Made by a program: the position numbers and the translations under genes. Below the pieces are notes generated by a model. The model worked only from the letters and a program-made list of their open reading frames with translations. It ran no database searches and was not told the DNA's origin. Positions 42,402 to 50,295 of a stretch of DNA of 64,000 nt are shown here, piece by piece; positions within the stretch are counted from its first letter, which is position 1; the number at the start of each line of letters is the position of its first letter. The DNA comes from Verrucomicrobiaceae bacterium (GTDB lineage: Bacteria; Verrucomicrobiota; Verrucomicrobiia; Verrucomicrobiales; Verrucomicrobiaceae), in NCBI GenBank assembly GCA_027484445.1, contig JAIXSY010000042.1, forward strand, positions 1 through 64,000, read 5' to 3'.

Positions 42402-43859
42402 ATGGCCAATGAACTCGCGCTTTCCAATTCCGCTGGTGCCGCACTGGCTGGCGACAGACTGAGCATTGTTTACTGTCGCAATAGCCAAGGCGCTGAAGTT
42501 AGGGGCACCTTATTGAGGATGTCACGTCACTCCGTTGTTTTTGAGGTTTATAACCCATACAGCATATTACAGTTGTCCGAGGTTTTGACGGACTTTCAGA
42601 TTAGCGTGAACGAGCGAACGCTTTATTCTGGCCGTGTGGTGATCAGCGGCTTGGTCAATGCGGGCATCATGCTAGTGCTGGAGGCCGCCTTGGAAGAGGA
42701 TGGCTGGCGTGATGTTGATGCTTTCAATCCATTAAGAGAGTCACAAGATATTAAGGCCGAATTTGCAGAGTTTCTCAATGACTGCACCCGTGTTTTTCGA
42801 GTAGAGCCGGAGTTCAAACTCGTGGTTTCTGATATCCAATCCATTTTAACGGATCTCAGACGTTGGATGGAACAGGTGGAGTTTGGAGTTCGTTCCCTTC
42901 CCACTTCTGATCGAAATCATCTTGAATTGCAGATCATCCAGAATCTCGAAGAGCCTGTGGTACCTGTGATTTTACCGCTGATGAGGAGATTCGAAGATAT
43001 TGCGGGTGCTATACCACCAGACCTCCAGCCTGTGCATCGCAGTTACATCAAGCGCCAGCTTCATCCCTTGGTGCTATGCGCACCGTTTGTTTATCGAACC
43101 TTTGCAAAGCCTTTGGGCTATGCGGGTGATTATGAAATGGTCAGCATGATGTTGCGCGATCCTTACGAGGGTAGCACAAGTTATGCAAAATTACTCAACA
43201 AGCTCTATCTTGAAATTCCACCCGTGATCGCACATCGCAATCGCATCACCTACTTGGTTGAGCGATTGTGTGAAGAGACCGCTCGGGTCTACAATCAAGG
43301 ACGACGTGCACGAGTTTTCAACCTTGGCTGTGGTCCTGCTCAGGAAGTTCAGCGTTTTATCAAAGATCATTCTTTATCTGATGAAGCAGATCTTACGCTT
43401 TTGGATTTCAATGATGAAACGATCGAAAGCACTAGCCGACAGACGCAGGAAAATGTCAGCCTCTATCACCGCCAGACCGGATTGAACTTCGTCAAGAAGT
43501 CAGTCCAGCAGGTTCTGAAGGAATCTGCTAGAAGCTCTCATGGCGGGCAGTCAGGTTATGACCTTGTTTATTGTGCAGGTTTGTTCGACTACCTTTCGGA
43601 TCGCATTTGTCGTCGTCTGCTTGAGATATTTTACGATATGCTTGCCCCTGGGGGGCTGCTCATTGCGACAAATGTTCATCCAAGCAATGATTGGCGGAAC
43701 TGGATGGAGTATCTTGCTGAATGGCATTTGGTTTATCGTGATGAAAAGCAATTTCTCCAAATTGCACCTTCTTTAGCACCCACTGAAAACATCCGTGTGA
43801 TCGCAGACCCCACTGGGGTAAACATTTTCCTCGAAATTCGTAAACCTTCACAGGTCTAA
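42402..43859 (+). CDS. PhcB-like SAM-dependent methyltransferase with PilZ-like N-terminal domain
   Basis: This 485-residue protein has an N-terminal PilZ-like beta-barrel (about 18-110: RLSIVYCRNSQGAEVRGTLLRMSRHSVVFEVYNP, then GRVVISGLVNAGIMLVLEA), a helical middle region (about 115-290) and a class I methyltransferase domain (about 295-480). The latter has motif I RVFNLGCGPAQEV at about 302-314, LTLLDFN as motif II and YDLVYCAGLFDYLSD as motif IV. This layout matches proteins annotated as EF/3-hydroxypalmitic-acid-methyl-ester biosynthesis, named for Ralstonia PhcB. It is two bases before a hybrid sensor kinase and upstream of a receiver protein, the same order as phcB-phcS-phcR. The methylated fatty acid signal is inferred, not shown. 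Confidence 0.75.
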   Translation: MANELALSNSAGAALAGDRLSIVYCRNSQGAEVRGTLLRMSRHSVVFEVYNPYSILQLSEVLTDFQISVNERTLYSGRVVISGLVNAGIMLVLEAALEEDGWRDVDAFNPLRESQDIKAEFAEFLNDCTRVFRVEPEFKLVVSDIQSILTDLRRWMEQVEFGVRSLPTSDRNHLELQIIQNLEEPVVPVILPLMRRFEDIAGAIPPDLQPVHRSYIKRQLHPLVLCAPFVYRTFAKPLGYAGDYEMVSMMLRDPYEGSTSYAKLLNKLYLEIPPVIAHRNRITYLVERLCEETARVYNQGRRARVFNLGCGPAQEVQRFIKDHSLSDEADLTLLDFNDETIESTSRQTQENVSLYHRQTGLNFVKKSVQQVLKESARSSHGGQSGYDLVYCAGLFDYLSDRICRRLLEIFYDMLAPGGLLIATNVHPSNDWRNWMEYLAEWHLVYRDEKQFLQIAPSLAPTENIRVIADPTGVNIFLEIRKPSQV

Positions 43860-43861
43860 TC

Positions 43862-46612
43862 ATGGAACTCTTGAAGACCAGCCTCTATGGTGCTGACTCA
43901 GCTTTGAGGCGAGAGTTTCAATTCTATGAGCGGGACATCCGCATTCAGAACTACAGGCTGTGCTCAGGGCTCGCTTCTTTTTTCATGGTCGCGGGTTGTT
44001 CTTTGGACCTAATTGTTTACAAGCTAGATGGTTTGTTGGCATTTTTGCCTCTCCGCATCATGTCTGCGTTTGTGCTGCTCATCATGGGTTTCCTTCTCGG
44101 CACAAAATTAGGGCGCGAATGGCACCGCACGATTGGCATTTGCATGTCACTGCCGCTTATGGGCTCCATCGGCTGGATGATTTATGCCAAACAAGGTAAC
44201 GCCTCACCTTATTATGCAGGGCTGAATTTAGTCATGCTCGGTGCTGCCATCCTGATGCGCTGGCCACTTTTTGAGAGTGTTCTTGTCGTGTTATTGACCA
44301 TCATTATTTATTTTGCTGCTTGCTTTCTGCATGGTCCTGTTTCAAATCTTAGTATTTTTTTTAATAATTGTTACTTTTTATTTGTAACTGGCGTCTTCAC
44401 TGTTGCTGGGACTTGGTTTTACAATAATATTCGGTTTAACGAATTCTTGCTGCGCCGCACACTTGACCTCAAGCATGATGAGGTTTTGCACACGAACCAA
44501 AAGCTCGAAGAAAGCAATCAGAAGTTGCGCGAGCTGGATGAGGCCAAGAGTCGATTCTTTGCAAACATCAGTCACGAACTTCGCACTCCGTTGACTTTGT
44601 TGATCGCTCCGGTGGAGACGATGCTTCACAAGGGGGAAGCAATGCCCCATGAACAGAGGCATGAATTGCTCAGCACCATGCAGGCGAATGCGATGCGTTT
44701 GCTGAAATTGATCAATACTATTCTCGAGTTGGTTCGCTTGGACACGAAAGCTGCGGTGGTGAAAAAGGCACCGGTGATCATGGCCGATTTCGTTCAGGGC
44801 ATGGGCAAGGCTTGCAAAAGTTTGGCTCAAGACAAACGCATTCAGCTCCAAGTTCAGTGCTCCGATGATGTGGGCTGTGTGATGGCGGATGTCGAAAAGC
44901 TGGAGCGAATCTGCCTGAATTTGCTGTTCAATGCTCTGAAATTCACGCCTGCCGGTGGAACGATTTGGTTTTCAACCGCGAAAGATTCTGGTTCCATCGT
45001 TATTTCGGTCAGAGACACTGGGGTCGGGATTTCAGATGAAAATCTCAAACATTTGTTCAGCCGTTTTTGGCAGGCTGACGCTTCATCCCAGCGGCGTTTC
45101 CTGGGGTTGGGCTTAGGTCTTGCTTTGGTCAAAGAGTTGGCTGAAGCGCATGGTGGCTTTGTGGATGTGCAAAGCACACTAGGTAAGGGGGCGACCTTCA
45201 CCGTGCGATTGCCTCACGAGCCCGTTTCACCGACGCAGACTTCAGACAAAGAGAAATTGGTCGATACGGATCAAGAGCCTAGCACGGGAGAATGGATTGC
45301 AGACCTGTATCGCCGTGCAGAATTTTCAGGTTCGGTTGCACAGGTGCAGGGGCGTAGGCCGACCCAGCATTCCCAGCCTAAGCTTGCCTTGCCGTCTCGG
45401 AGTTTCAACCGTGAAGAGGCCAAAACACCGATGCGATTGCTCATTGCTGAAGATGAGCACGACATGATGTCCTACCTCAGAAATCAGCTTTCTCAGGATT
45501 TCGAAATCATCGAAGCTGCCGATGGCAATGAAGCGGTTACAAAAGCCTGCCAGTATCTGCCAGATGTGATTCTTTCGGACCTGATGATGCCCTACAAGGA
45601 TGGCATGCAGGTGTGCCGAGAACTGCGACAGCACAATCCGACGCGTAACATTCCGATAGTTCTGCTGACGGCGAGACCGGATGAACGAACCAAATTGGAA
45701 GCACTCCTTGCAGGAGCTACAGATTTTGTTGGGAAGCCATTCTCACTCACGGAAGTGCGTGTCCGTCTGCAAAATCTAGCGAAGTCCTTCTGTTACCAAA
45801 AAGAGCTTTTGGTGCAGAAGAATCAGTTAGCTTCGGCACTGGAGCAGTTGAAGGAATCAGAAGCACTTTTGGTTCAGCATGAGAAACTGTCTTCGCTTGG
45901 CAGGTTGAGCGCTGGCTTGATTCATGAAATCAACAATCCGCTCAACTATGCCGTGCAAGGATTGGGATTCTTGCGCCAGCAAATGGGCGATGTTTCAGAG
46001 TCTGCTCGTGAAGTTTTTGTTGAGACGCTCGGTGATATTCAAACGGGGGTGGATCGTGTGGCAACGATCATTACAGACTTGAGAGGATTCACTCGGTCAG
46101 ATGATACCGCATTTGCAGATTTCCCAGCTGCTGGGTTGGTTCAGACCGTGATGCGGTTCTTTTCCCAGCAGACCATGGACGTGAAAGTCTCAGTGAATGT
46201 ACCTGAGGGCATCTTGATTCACGGCAATCAAAATCAGCTGACCCAAGTGCTTGTGAATTTGGTGCAAAATGCCTTGGATGCGATGGAGGAAAAGGCCTAT
46301 CCGGAAGGCCAAGAGCGCTCTCTCAGCCTTTCTGCATCTGCCGAAGCAAAGCGAGTTTTCCTGAGGGTCCGCGACAATGGTTCTGGCATGACGCCAGATG
46401 TGCAGGCCCGTGTCTTTGATCCCTTCTTCACGACCAAGGATGTCGGGAAGGGAATGGGGCTTGGCCTTGCCATTTGCCACCGCATTGTTGCTGACCATCA
46501 AGGCCGAGTTTTGGTGGAAAGCACACCCAATGAAGGAACTGAATTTATCCTGGATTTGCCCCAAGCAGATTCGTATGTTGCCGACCCGTTTCAGACCGAT
46601 GCTTCTGAGTAA
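43862..46612 (+). CDS. Hybrid sensor histidine kinase with two kinase modules (PhcS-like position)
   Basis: This 916-residue membrane protein has about six hydrophobic segments at 30-205, a short coiled coil (HTNQKLEESNQKLRELDEAK), and a first kinase module with phosphoacceptor H238 in ANISHELRTPL and ATPase motifs (NLLFNALKFTPAGG, DTGVGIS, LGLGLALVKELAEAHGG). A receiver domain follows (about 525-645, phosphoacceptor D573 in ILSDLMMPYKDG, Lys in VGKPF). A second complete kinase module ends the protein (H688 in GLIHEINNPLNY; NLVQNALDAM; DNGSGM; GMGLGLAICHRIV). No periplasmic loop of note is visible, so it would sense a membrane-embedded or lipophilic ligand, in line with a fatty-acid-type signal. 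Confidence 0.88.
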   Translation: MELLKTSLYGADSALRREFQFYERDIRIQNYRLCSGLASFFMVAGCSLDLIVYKLDGLLAFLPLRIMSAFVLLIMGFLLGTKLGREWHRTIGICMSLPLMGSIGWMIYAKQGNASPYYAGLNLVMLGAAILMRWPLFESVLVVLLTIIIYFAACFLHGPVSNLSIFFNNCYFLFVTGVFTVAGTWFYNNIRFNEFLLRRTLDLKHDEVLHTNQKLEESNQKLRELDEAKSRFFANISHELRTPLTLLIAPVETMLHKGEAMPHEQRHELLSTMQANAMRLLKLINTILELVRLDTKAAVVKKAPVIMADFVQGMGKACKSLAQDKRIQLQVQCSDDVGCVMADVEKLERICLNLLFNALKFTPAGGTIWFSTAKDSGSIVISVRDTGVGISDENLKHLFSRFWQADASSQRRFLGLGLGLALVKELAEAHGGFVDVQSTLGKGATFTVRLPHEPVSPTQTSDKEKLVDTDQEPSTGEWIADLYRRAEFSGSVAQVQGRRPTQHSQPKLALPSRSFNREEAKTPMRLLIAEDEHDMMSYLRNQLSQDFEIIEAADGNEAVTKACQYLPDVILSDLMMPYKDGMQVCRELRQHNPTRNIPIVLLTARPDERTKLEALLAGATDFVGKPFSLTEVRVRLQNLAKSFCYQKELLVQKNQLASALEQLKESEALLVQHEKLSSLGRLSAGLIHEINNPLNYAVQGLGFLRQQMGDVSESAREVFVETLGDIQTGVDRVATIITDLRGFTRSDDTAFADFPAAGLVQTVMRFFSQQTMDVKVSVNVPEGILIHGNQNQLTQVLVNLVQNALDAMEEKAYPEGQERSLSLSASAEAKRVFLRVRDNGSGMTPDVQARVFDPFFTTKDVGKGMGLGLAICHRIVADHQGRVLVESTPNEGTEFILDLPQADSYVADPFQTDASE

Positions 46613-46625
46613 CCCCTAAGCCCCA

Positions 46626-47879
46626 ATGCACGACTACAAACGCTACTACGTCCTCTATGTGGATGATGAGGAAATGTCTCTCAAATACTTTGCCAGGACC
46701 TTTGGCAATGAATTCCAGATCATCACGGCATCCAGTGCTGCCGAAGCACTCAAGCTGATTCAGGAGCGCGGCGACGAGATCGGCGTCTTGCTGACGGACC
46801 AGCGTATGCCTGGTGAGAAAGGTCTCCAGCTTCTTGAACGTGCACGCCAACTCCGGCCGCGCATGGTGCGGATGATGGTCACAGCCTATGCTGACTTTGG
46901 TGTCACGGTGGATGCGGTGAACTTTGGAAACATTTTCCGCTACATCTCCAAGCCCATCCAGGTGGAGGATATGCGAAACACGCTGCGACGTGCCTTGGAG
47001 TATTATCTTCTCCAAAGAGAGCGCGATGAATTGCTGATGCAAAAACTGTCGGTCATGCAAAACATGATCATTGCAGATCGCATCATCAGCCTTGGCGTTT
47101 TGGCCGCAGGCTTGAGTCAGCAATTGCGCAATCCTCTGGAGGCAGTGCGCACCTTTTTGCATCAGACGCCAGCCAAGTTGCGCTATGAAGACCTTGATTT
47201 GAACCGACTTCGTGACCCCGAGTTTTGGCGTGAGTTTCATGCTCAAGTCCTCGAACACGCGCATCATGTGAGCGAACTGGTGAGGCATCTGGATAATGTG
47301 GCTCAGCTCAGCAGCGCAGATGCAGCTGTAGAGCCGGTGGCATTGATTCGAGGGGTGGCTTCGACCTTCCTGCCGCGTTTGACGCAGCAGGGCATACAGC
47401 TTCAGCTGGCCCTACCGGAGGCTCTTCCTGCGCTGCATGTGAGCCCTGCTAAGCTTTCCCGTATCTTCGAACTTTTGATTGAGGATGAGTTGGTTAATCT
47501 TCCTGGAGGTTCGACCGTCTTGATCAGTGGCGAACAGCTTTCCCTAGCAGGAAGTCCGGTGCGTCTGCGATTCACGGTGACTGATGATGGTCCAGGATTA
47601 CCTCCTGAATCCATGCGTTCTGTGTTTGATCCTTTTAGCGGGAAGGAGTCCGGGGAACAGAAATTCGGGCTGAATCTGTTGGGGGTCTTTTTCCTCGTCC
47701 ATCACTACGGTGGCACGGTGAAGGCAGCTGGTGGGTCTTCAGGAAAAGGTGTCACTTATGTGATTGAGCTTCCCGTGACCTCTGGGCCACCGGTTGATCC
47801 TGAAATCAGCAGTGAAGAGTTTGTGACCAAGGTGCTCGTGAACGATGCTCTCTGGGAAAAGCTCTTGGCGGGAGTTTGA
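46626..47879 (+). CDS. Response regulator with degenerate histidine-kinase domain (PhcR-like)
   Basis: This 417-residue protein has an N-terminal receiver (about 7-125): acidic pair D13/D14, phosphoacceptor D58 in LLTDQRMPGEKG and K109 in YISKPIQ. A histidine-kinase-like module follows (about 150-390). Its H-box reads LAAGLSQQLRNPLEAV, where the phosphoacceptor His is replaced by Gln (Q165). The ATPase part keeps TDDGPGLP and a G-rich LNLLGVFF segment but has a weak N-box (ELLIEDELVN instead of N-x-x-x-N). A receiver joined to a kinase-like output is the unusual architecture reported for PhcR. It follows the hybrid kinase by 13 bases. The kinase half is probably non-catalytic. Confidence 0.82.
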   Translation: MHDYKRYYVLYVDDEEMSLKYFARTFGNEFQIITASSAAEALKLIQERGDEIGVLLTDQRMPGEKGLQLLERARQLRPRMVRMMVTAYADFGVTVDAVNFGNIFRYISKPIQVEDMRNTLRRALEYYLLQRERDELLMQKLSVMQNMIIADRIISLGVLAAGLSQQLRNPLEAVRTFLHQTPAKLRYEDLDLNRLRDPEFWREFHAQVLEHAHHVSELVRHLDNVAQLSSADAAVEPVALIRGVASTFLPRLTQQGIQLQLALPEALPALHVSPAKLSRIFELLIEDELVNLPGGSTVLISGEQLSLAGSPVRLRFTVTDDGPGLPPESMRSVFDPFSGKESGEQKFGLNLLGVFFLVHHYGGTVKAAGGSSGKGVTYVIELPVTSGPPVDPEISSEEFVTKVLVNDALWEKLLAGV

Positions 47880-47893
47880 CCTTTTTGCTTAGT

Positions 47894-47919
47894 AGCGTGC
47901 AAGCCCCTGCTTGCACGCT
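47894..47919. terminator. Hairpin after the signalling operon
   Basis: AGCGTGCAAGC (47894-47904), a CCCT loop and GCTTGCACGCT (47909-47919) form an 11-base-pair perfect stem 14 bases after the response-regulator stop. No T tract follows on the plus strand, so it may be a Rho-assisted end or a message-stabilising hairpin. Confidence 0.55.
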
Positions 47920-47946
47920 GTGAGGCTTCAGTGGATAGGCTGAGGG

Positions 47947-49074
47947 ATGGATTTTCTCGATTGTTTTGCGCCACTGACCGTCGAAGAAGCTCGTGCTTTG
48001 CGTGAGAAGCTTCATGGCCAGGGTAAAAAGTTGGTCTTTACCAACGGCTGCTTTGACCTGCTGCACGCCGGTCATGTCAGGTATCTGCAACAAGCCCGTG
48101 AGCTGGGCGATGCCTTGCTCGTTGGTCTGAATTCAGATGCATCGGTCCGGGAGTTGAAAGGGCCAACGCGGCCGGTGAATCACGAAGTGGACCGCGCGGA
48201 AGTCCTGTCTGCTTTGCGAGCCGTGGATGGGGTGGTGATCTTTCATGACAAAAGAGCCACAGGTCTGATCGACGCGATTCAGCCCCACGTTTATGCTAAA
48301 GGCGGGGATTACACACCGGAATCCCTCGATCCGGGGGAGCGAGCTGCCCTCGATCGAGCAGGCACTGAGATTCAGATCCTGTCTCTCGTGCCAGGTAGAT
48401 CGACGACTCGCATTTTGCAGCGCGTACAGGCTCCCCAGGACACTTCAGCTTTTGAAGAACAGAGACCTCTACGCCTTGCCGTCCTCGGTTCAGGGAAGGG
48501 CTCCAATCTTCGTGCCTTGATCCAGGCGATAGAGTCCAAGGCCTTGTTTGCACAGATTGTAGCTGCGTTTTCGGATGTCGAGAATTCGGCCTTTTTGAGG
48601 ATCGCCCGTGAGGCAGGTGTGCCTGCGCAGCATCTGAACCCTGGGGATCATCCTCGAAGGTTTGACCTTGAAGCTCAGCATGAGCTGGTGAGTCGGTTAC
48701 GTGAGGCAGAGGTCGAGGTCATCGTGTTGGCTGGGTTCATGCGGATTCTGAAAAGCCCTGTTTTTGATGCGTTTGAAGGTCGAATCGTGAACATTCATCC
48801 TTCACTGCTGCCTGACTACAAAGGCGCGACGGCTGTGCGTGATGCTCTGGCAGCCGGTGATTCGGAGACGGGATGTACGGTGCATTTGGTGACACCAGAG
48901 ATCGACTCTGGTCGGATTTTGGCTCAGGCACGTGTCCCGATCTTGCCTGGAGACGATGAGGCAAGCCTTCATGCCCGTATTCAAGAGCAGGAACATCGGC
49001 TGCTTCCGCAGGTCTTGGCTTCATGGCGTCAGCTGCAGCTAAACGAGATTGCGGTTGTCTCACCCTGCGGCTGA
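47947..49074 (+). CDS. Fusion of heptose-1-phosphate nucleotidyltransferase (RfaE2/HldE-C) and PurN
   Basis: This 375-residue two-domain protein has at residues 1-160 a cytidylyltransferase fold with TNGCFDLLHAGHVRYLQQARELGD, LLVGLNSDASVRELKGPTRPVNHEVDRAEVL and YAKGGDYTPESLD. That is the adenylyltransferase half of HldE, which makes ADP-heptose for LPS. Residues about 175-370 are a complete phosphoribosylglycinamide formyltransferase: AVLGSGKGSNLRAL, VLAGFMRILKSPVFDAF, IVNIHPSLLPDYKGATAV with the catalytic Asn and His, and TPEIDSGRILAQ with the catalytic Asp. PurN inserts a formyl group in purine synthesis. A single reading frame spans both with a short linker (VQAPQDTSAFEEQR). Confidence 0.88.
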   Translation: MDFLDCFAPLTVEEARALREKLHGQGKKLVFTNGCFDLLHAGHVRYLQQARELGDALLVGLNSDASVRELKGPTRPVNHEVDRAEVLSALRAVDGVVIFHDKRATGLIDAIQPHVYAKGGDYTPESLDPGERAALDRAGTEIQILSLVPGRSTTRILQRVQAPQDTSAFEEQRPLRLAVLGSGKGSNLRALIQAIESKALFAQIVAAFSDVENSAFLRIAREAGVPAQHLNPGDHPRRFDLEAQHELVSRLREAEVEVIVLAGFMRILKSPVFDAFEGRIVNIHPSLLPDYKGATAVRDALAAGDSETGCTVHLVTPEIDSGRILAQARVPILPGDDEASLHARIQEQEHRLLPQVLASWRQLQLNEIAVVSPCG

Positions 49075-49118
49075 TGGTTTAAACGCCTGAGCCTTTCCGC
49101 GCTCCTTTGCTTCTGATC

Positions 49119-50249
49119 ATGATTCCCCGTATTTTCGACCGCTACATTGGCCGGCAGGTTCTTTCTGCCACGCTGATGGGGGTGCTCTTGCTCAGCGGCG
49201 TTTTTATTCTCGGTAACCTTTACAAGAAGCTGGGTGAATTTCTGGGAGATGCGGAAATTCCGCTCTCGGTGATCGCTGAGTTTGTCTGGCTGATCGTGCC
49301 CTTCTCGCTGATCTTTATTATTCCTTGGGCGTTCCTCACGTCCATCTTGCTGGTTTTTGGCAGGTTGTCAGCAGACAATGAGTTGGTCTCACTGCGCATG
49401 ACAGGCTGGTCGATGTCTCGCATCTGCGCGCCCGTGTTTGCGCTAGCGGTGGCTTTTTCTGCTCTGTGCTACTGGGTGAATGTCGATCTCGCTCCCGCTG
49501 CCAAGAATCGAATGAAAACCCTGTTCTATGAAGTGGCCACGGAGAATCCAGAGTCACTTTTCAGTGAGGGGCGAGTTTTGGAAAAGGTGCCAGGTTTCCG
49601 CATCTACACTGGTCGTCGGCTAGGCAGGAAGATGGAGGACCTGGAGATCATTGAGCTGGAGGGAGCCATGGCGAAGCGTGTCATTCATGCACGTCGAGCC
49701 CAGCTAGAGACGCGTGAAAAATCGCTCGATTTTACGCTTCATCTGTTTGAGGCGGACATCGAGTCCTACAACCACAGTCCTGACAAAAAGGTGAGCAAAG
49801 TGGATTTTCTCCGAGCCGCAGAGACAGCCCTCGATTTTCCAATGTCGAGTCTTCGGGACAAGACCCTGAAGGTCAATTCCAGCATGAAATCGACTTCTCA
49901 GCTCTGGCAGGAACTGAAGGAAAAGAAGGACGCAGTGACCGGACGCGTCATGGAGCCGAAGCATCTCTCGCTGGCCAGAACAGAGCTGAACAAGCGCTAC
50001 AGCTTTTCTTTGGCCTGCCTAACCTTTGCTCTGGTTGGGATTCCGCTGGGGGTGACAGCTCAGCGGCGTGAGACTTCCACCGGCTTTGCACTCAGTCTGG
50101 TGACGGCGGTGGTTTACATCGCGTTCATCATCCTTGGAGATACGCTCAACGATCAACCGGGATCCTATCCCCACCTGATCATGTGGCTGCCAAATGTGCT
50201 CTTTCTCGGCATCGGTGCTTGGTTGTTCCGCAACCTCAGCCGGAAGTGA
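49119..50249 (+). CDS. LptF/LptG family LPS-export permease
   Basis: This protein of about 376 residues starts at MIPRIFDRYIGRQVLSATL; a TTG four codons upstream would also be in frame. Three N-terminal membrane helices (about 10-35, 50-75, 95-118: LIVPFSLIFIIPWAFLTSILLVFGRLSADNELVSLRMTG) precede a periplasmic beta domain (about 125-280), and three helices end the chain (SLACLTFALVGIPLGVTAQRRETSTGF onward). This is the LptF/G layout; one such permease pairs with another in LptB2FG to extract LPS from the inner membrane. Which of the two it is cannot be told. It lies 44 bases after the heptose nucleotidyltransferase fusion, consistent with an LPS theme. Confidence 0.87.
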   Translation: MIPRIFDRYIGRQVLSATLMGVLLLSGVFILGNLYKKLGEFLGDAEIPLSVIAEFVWLIVPFSLIFIIPWAFLTSILLVFGRLSADNELVSLRMTGWSMSRICAPVFALAVAFSALCYWVNVDLAPAAKNRMKTLFYEVATENPESLFSEGRVLEKVPGFRIYTGRRLGRKMEDLEIIELEGAMAKRVIHARRAQLETREKSLDFTLHLFEADIESYNHSPDKKVSKVDFLRAAETALDFPMSSLRDKTLKVNSSMKSTSQLWQELKEKKDAVTGRVMEPKHLSLARTELNKRYSFSLACLTFALVGIPLGVTAQRRETSTGFALSLVTAVVYIAFIILGDTLNDQPGSYPHLIMWLPNVLFLGIGAWLFRNLSRK

Positions 50250-50295
50250 GCTAGAACGACTGCGCTATTCGCCAAAGCAAAGGCGTGCCCTTAAA

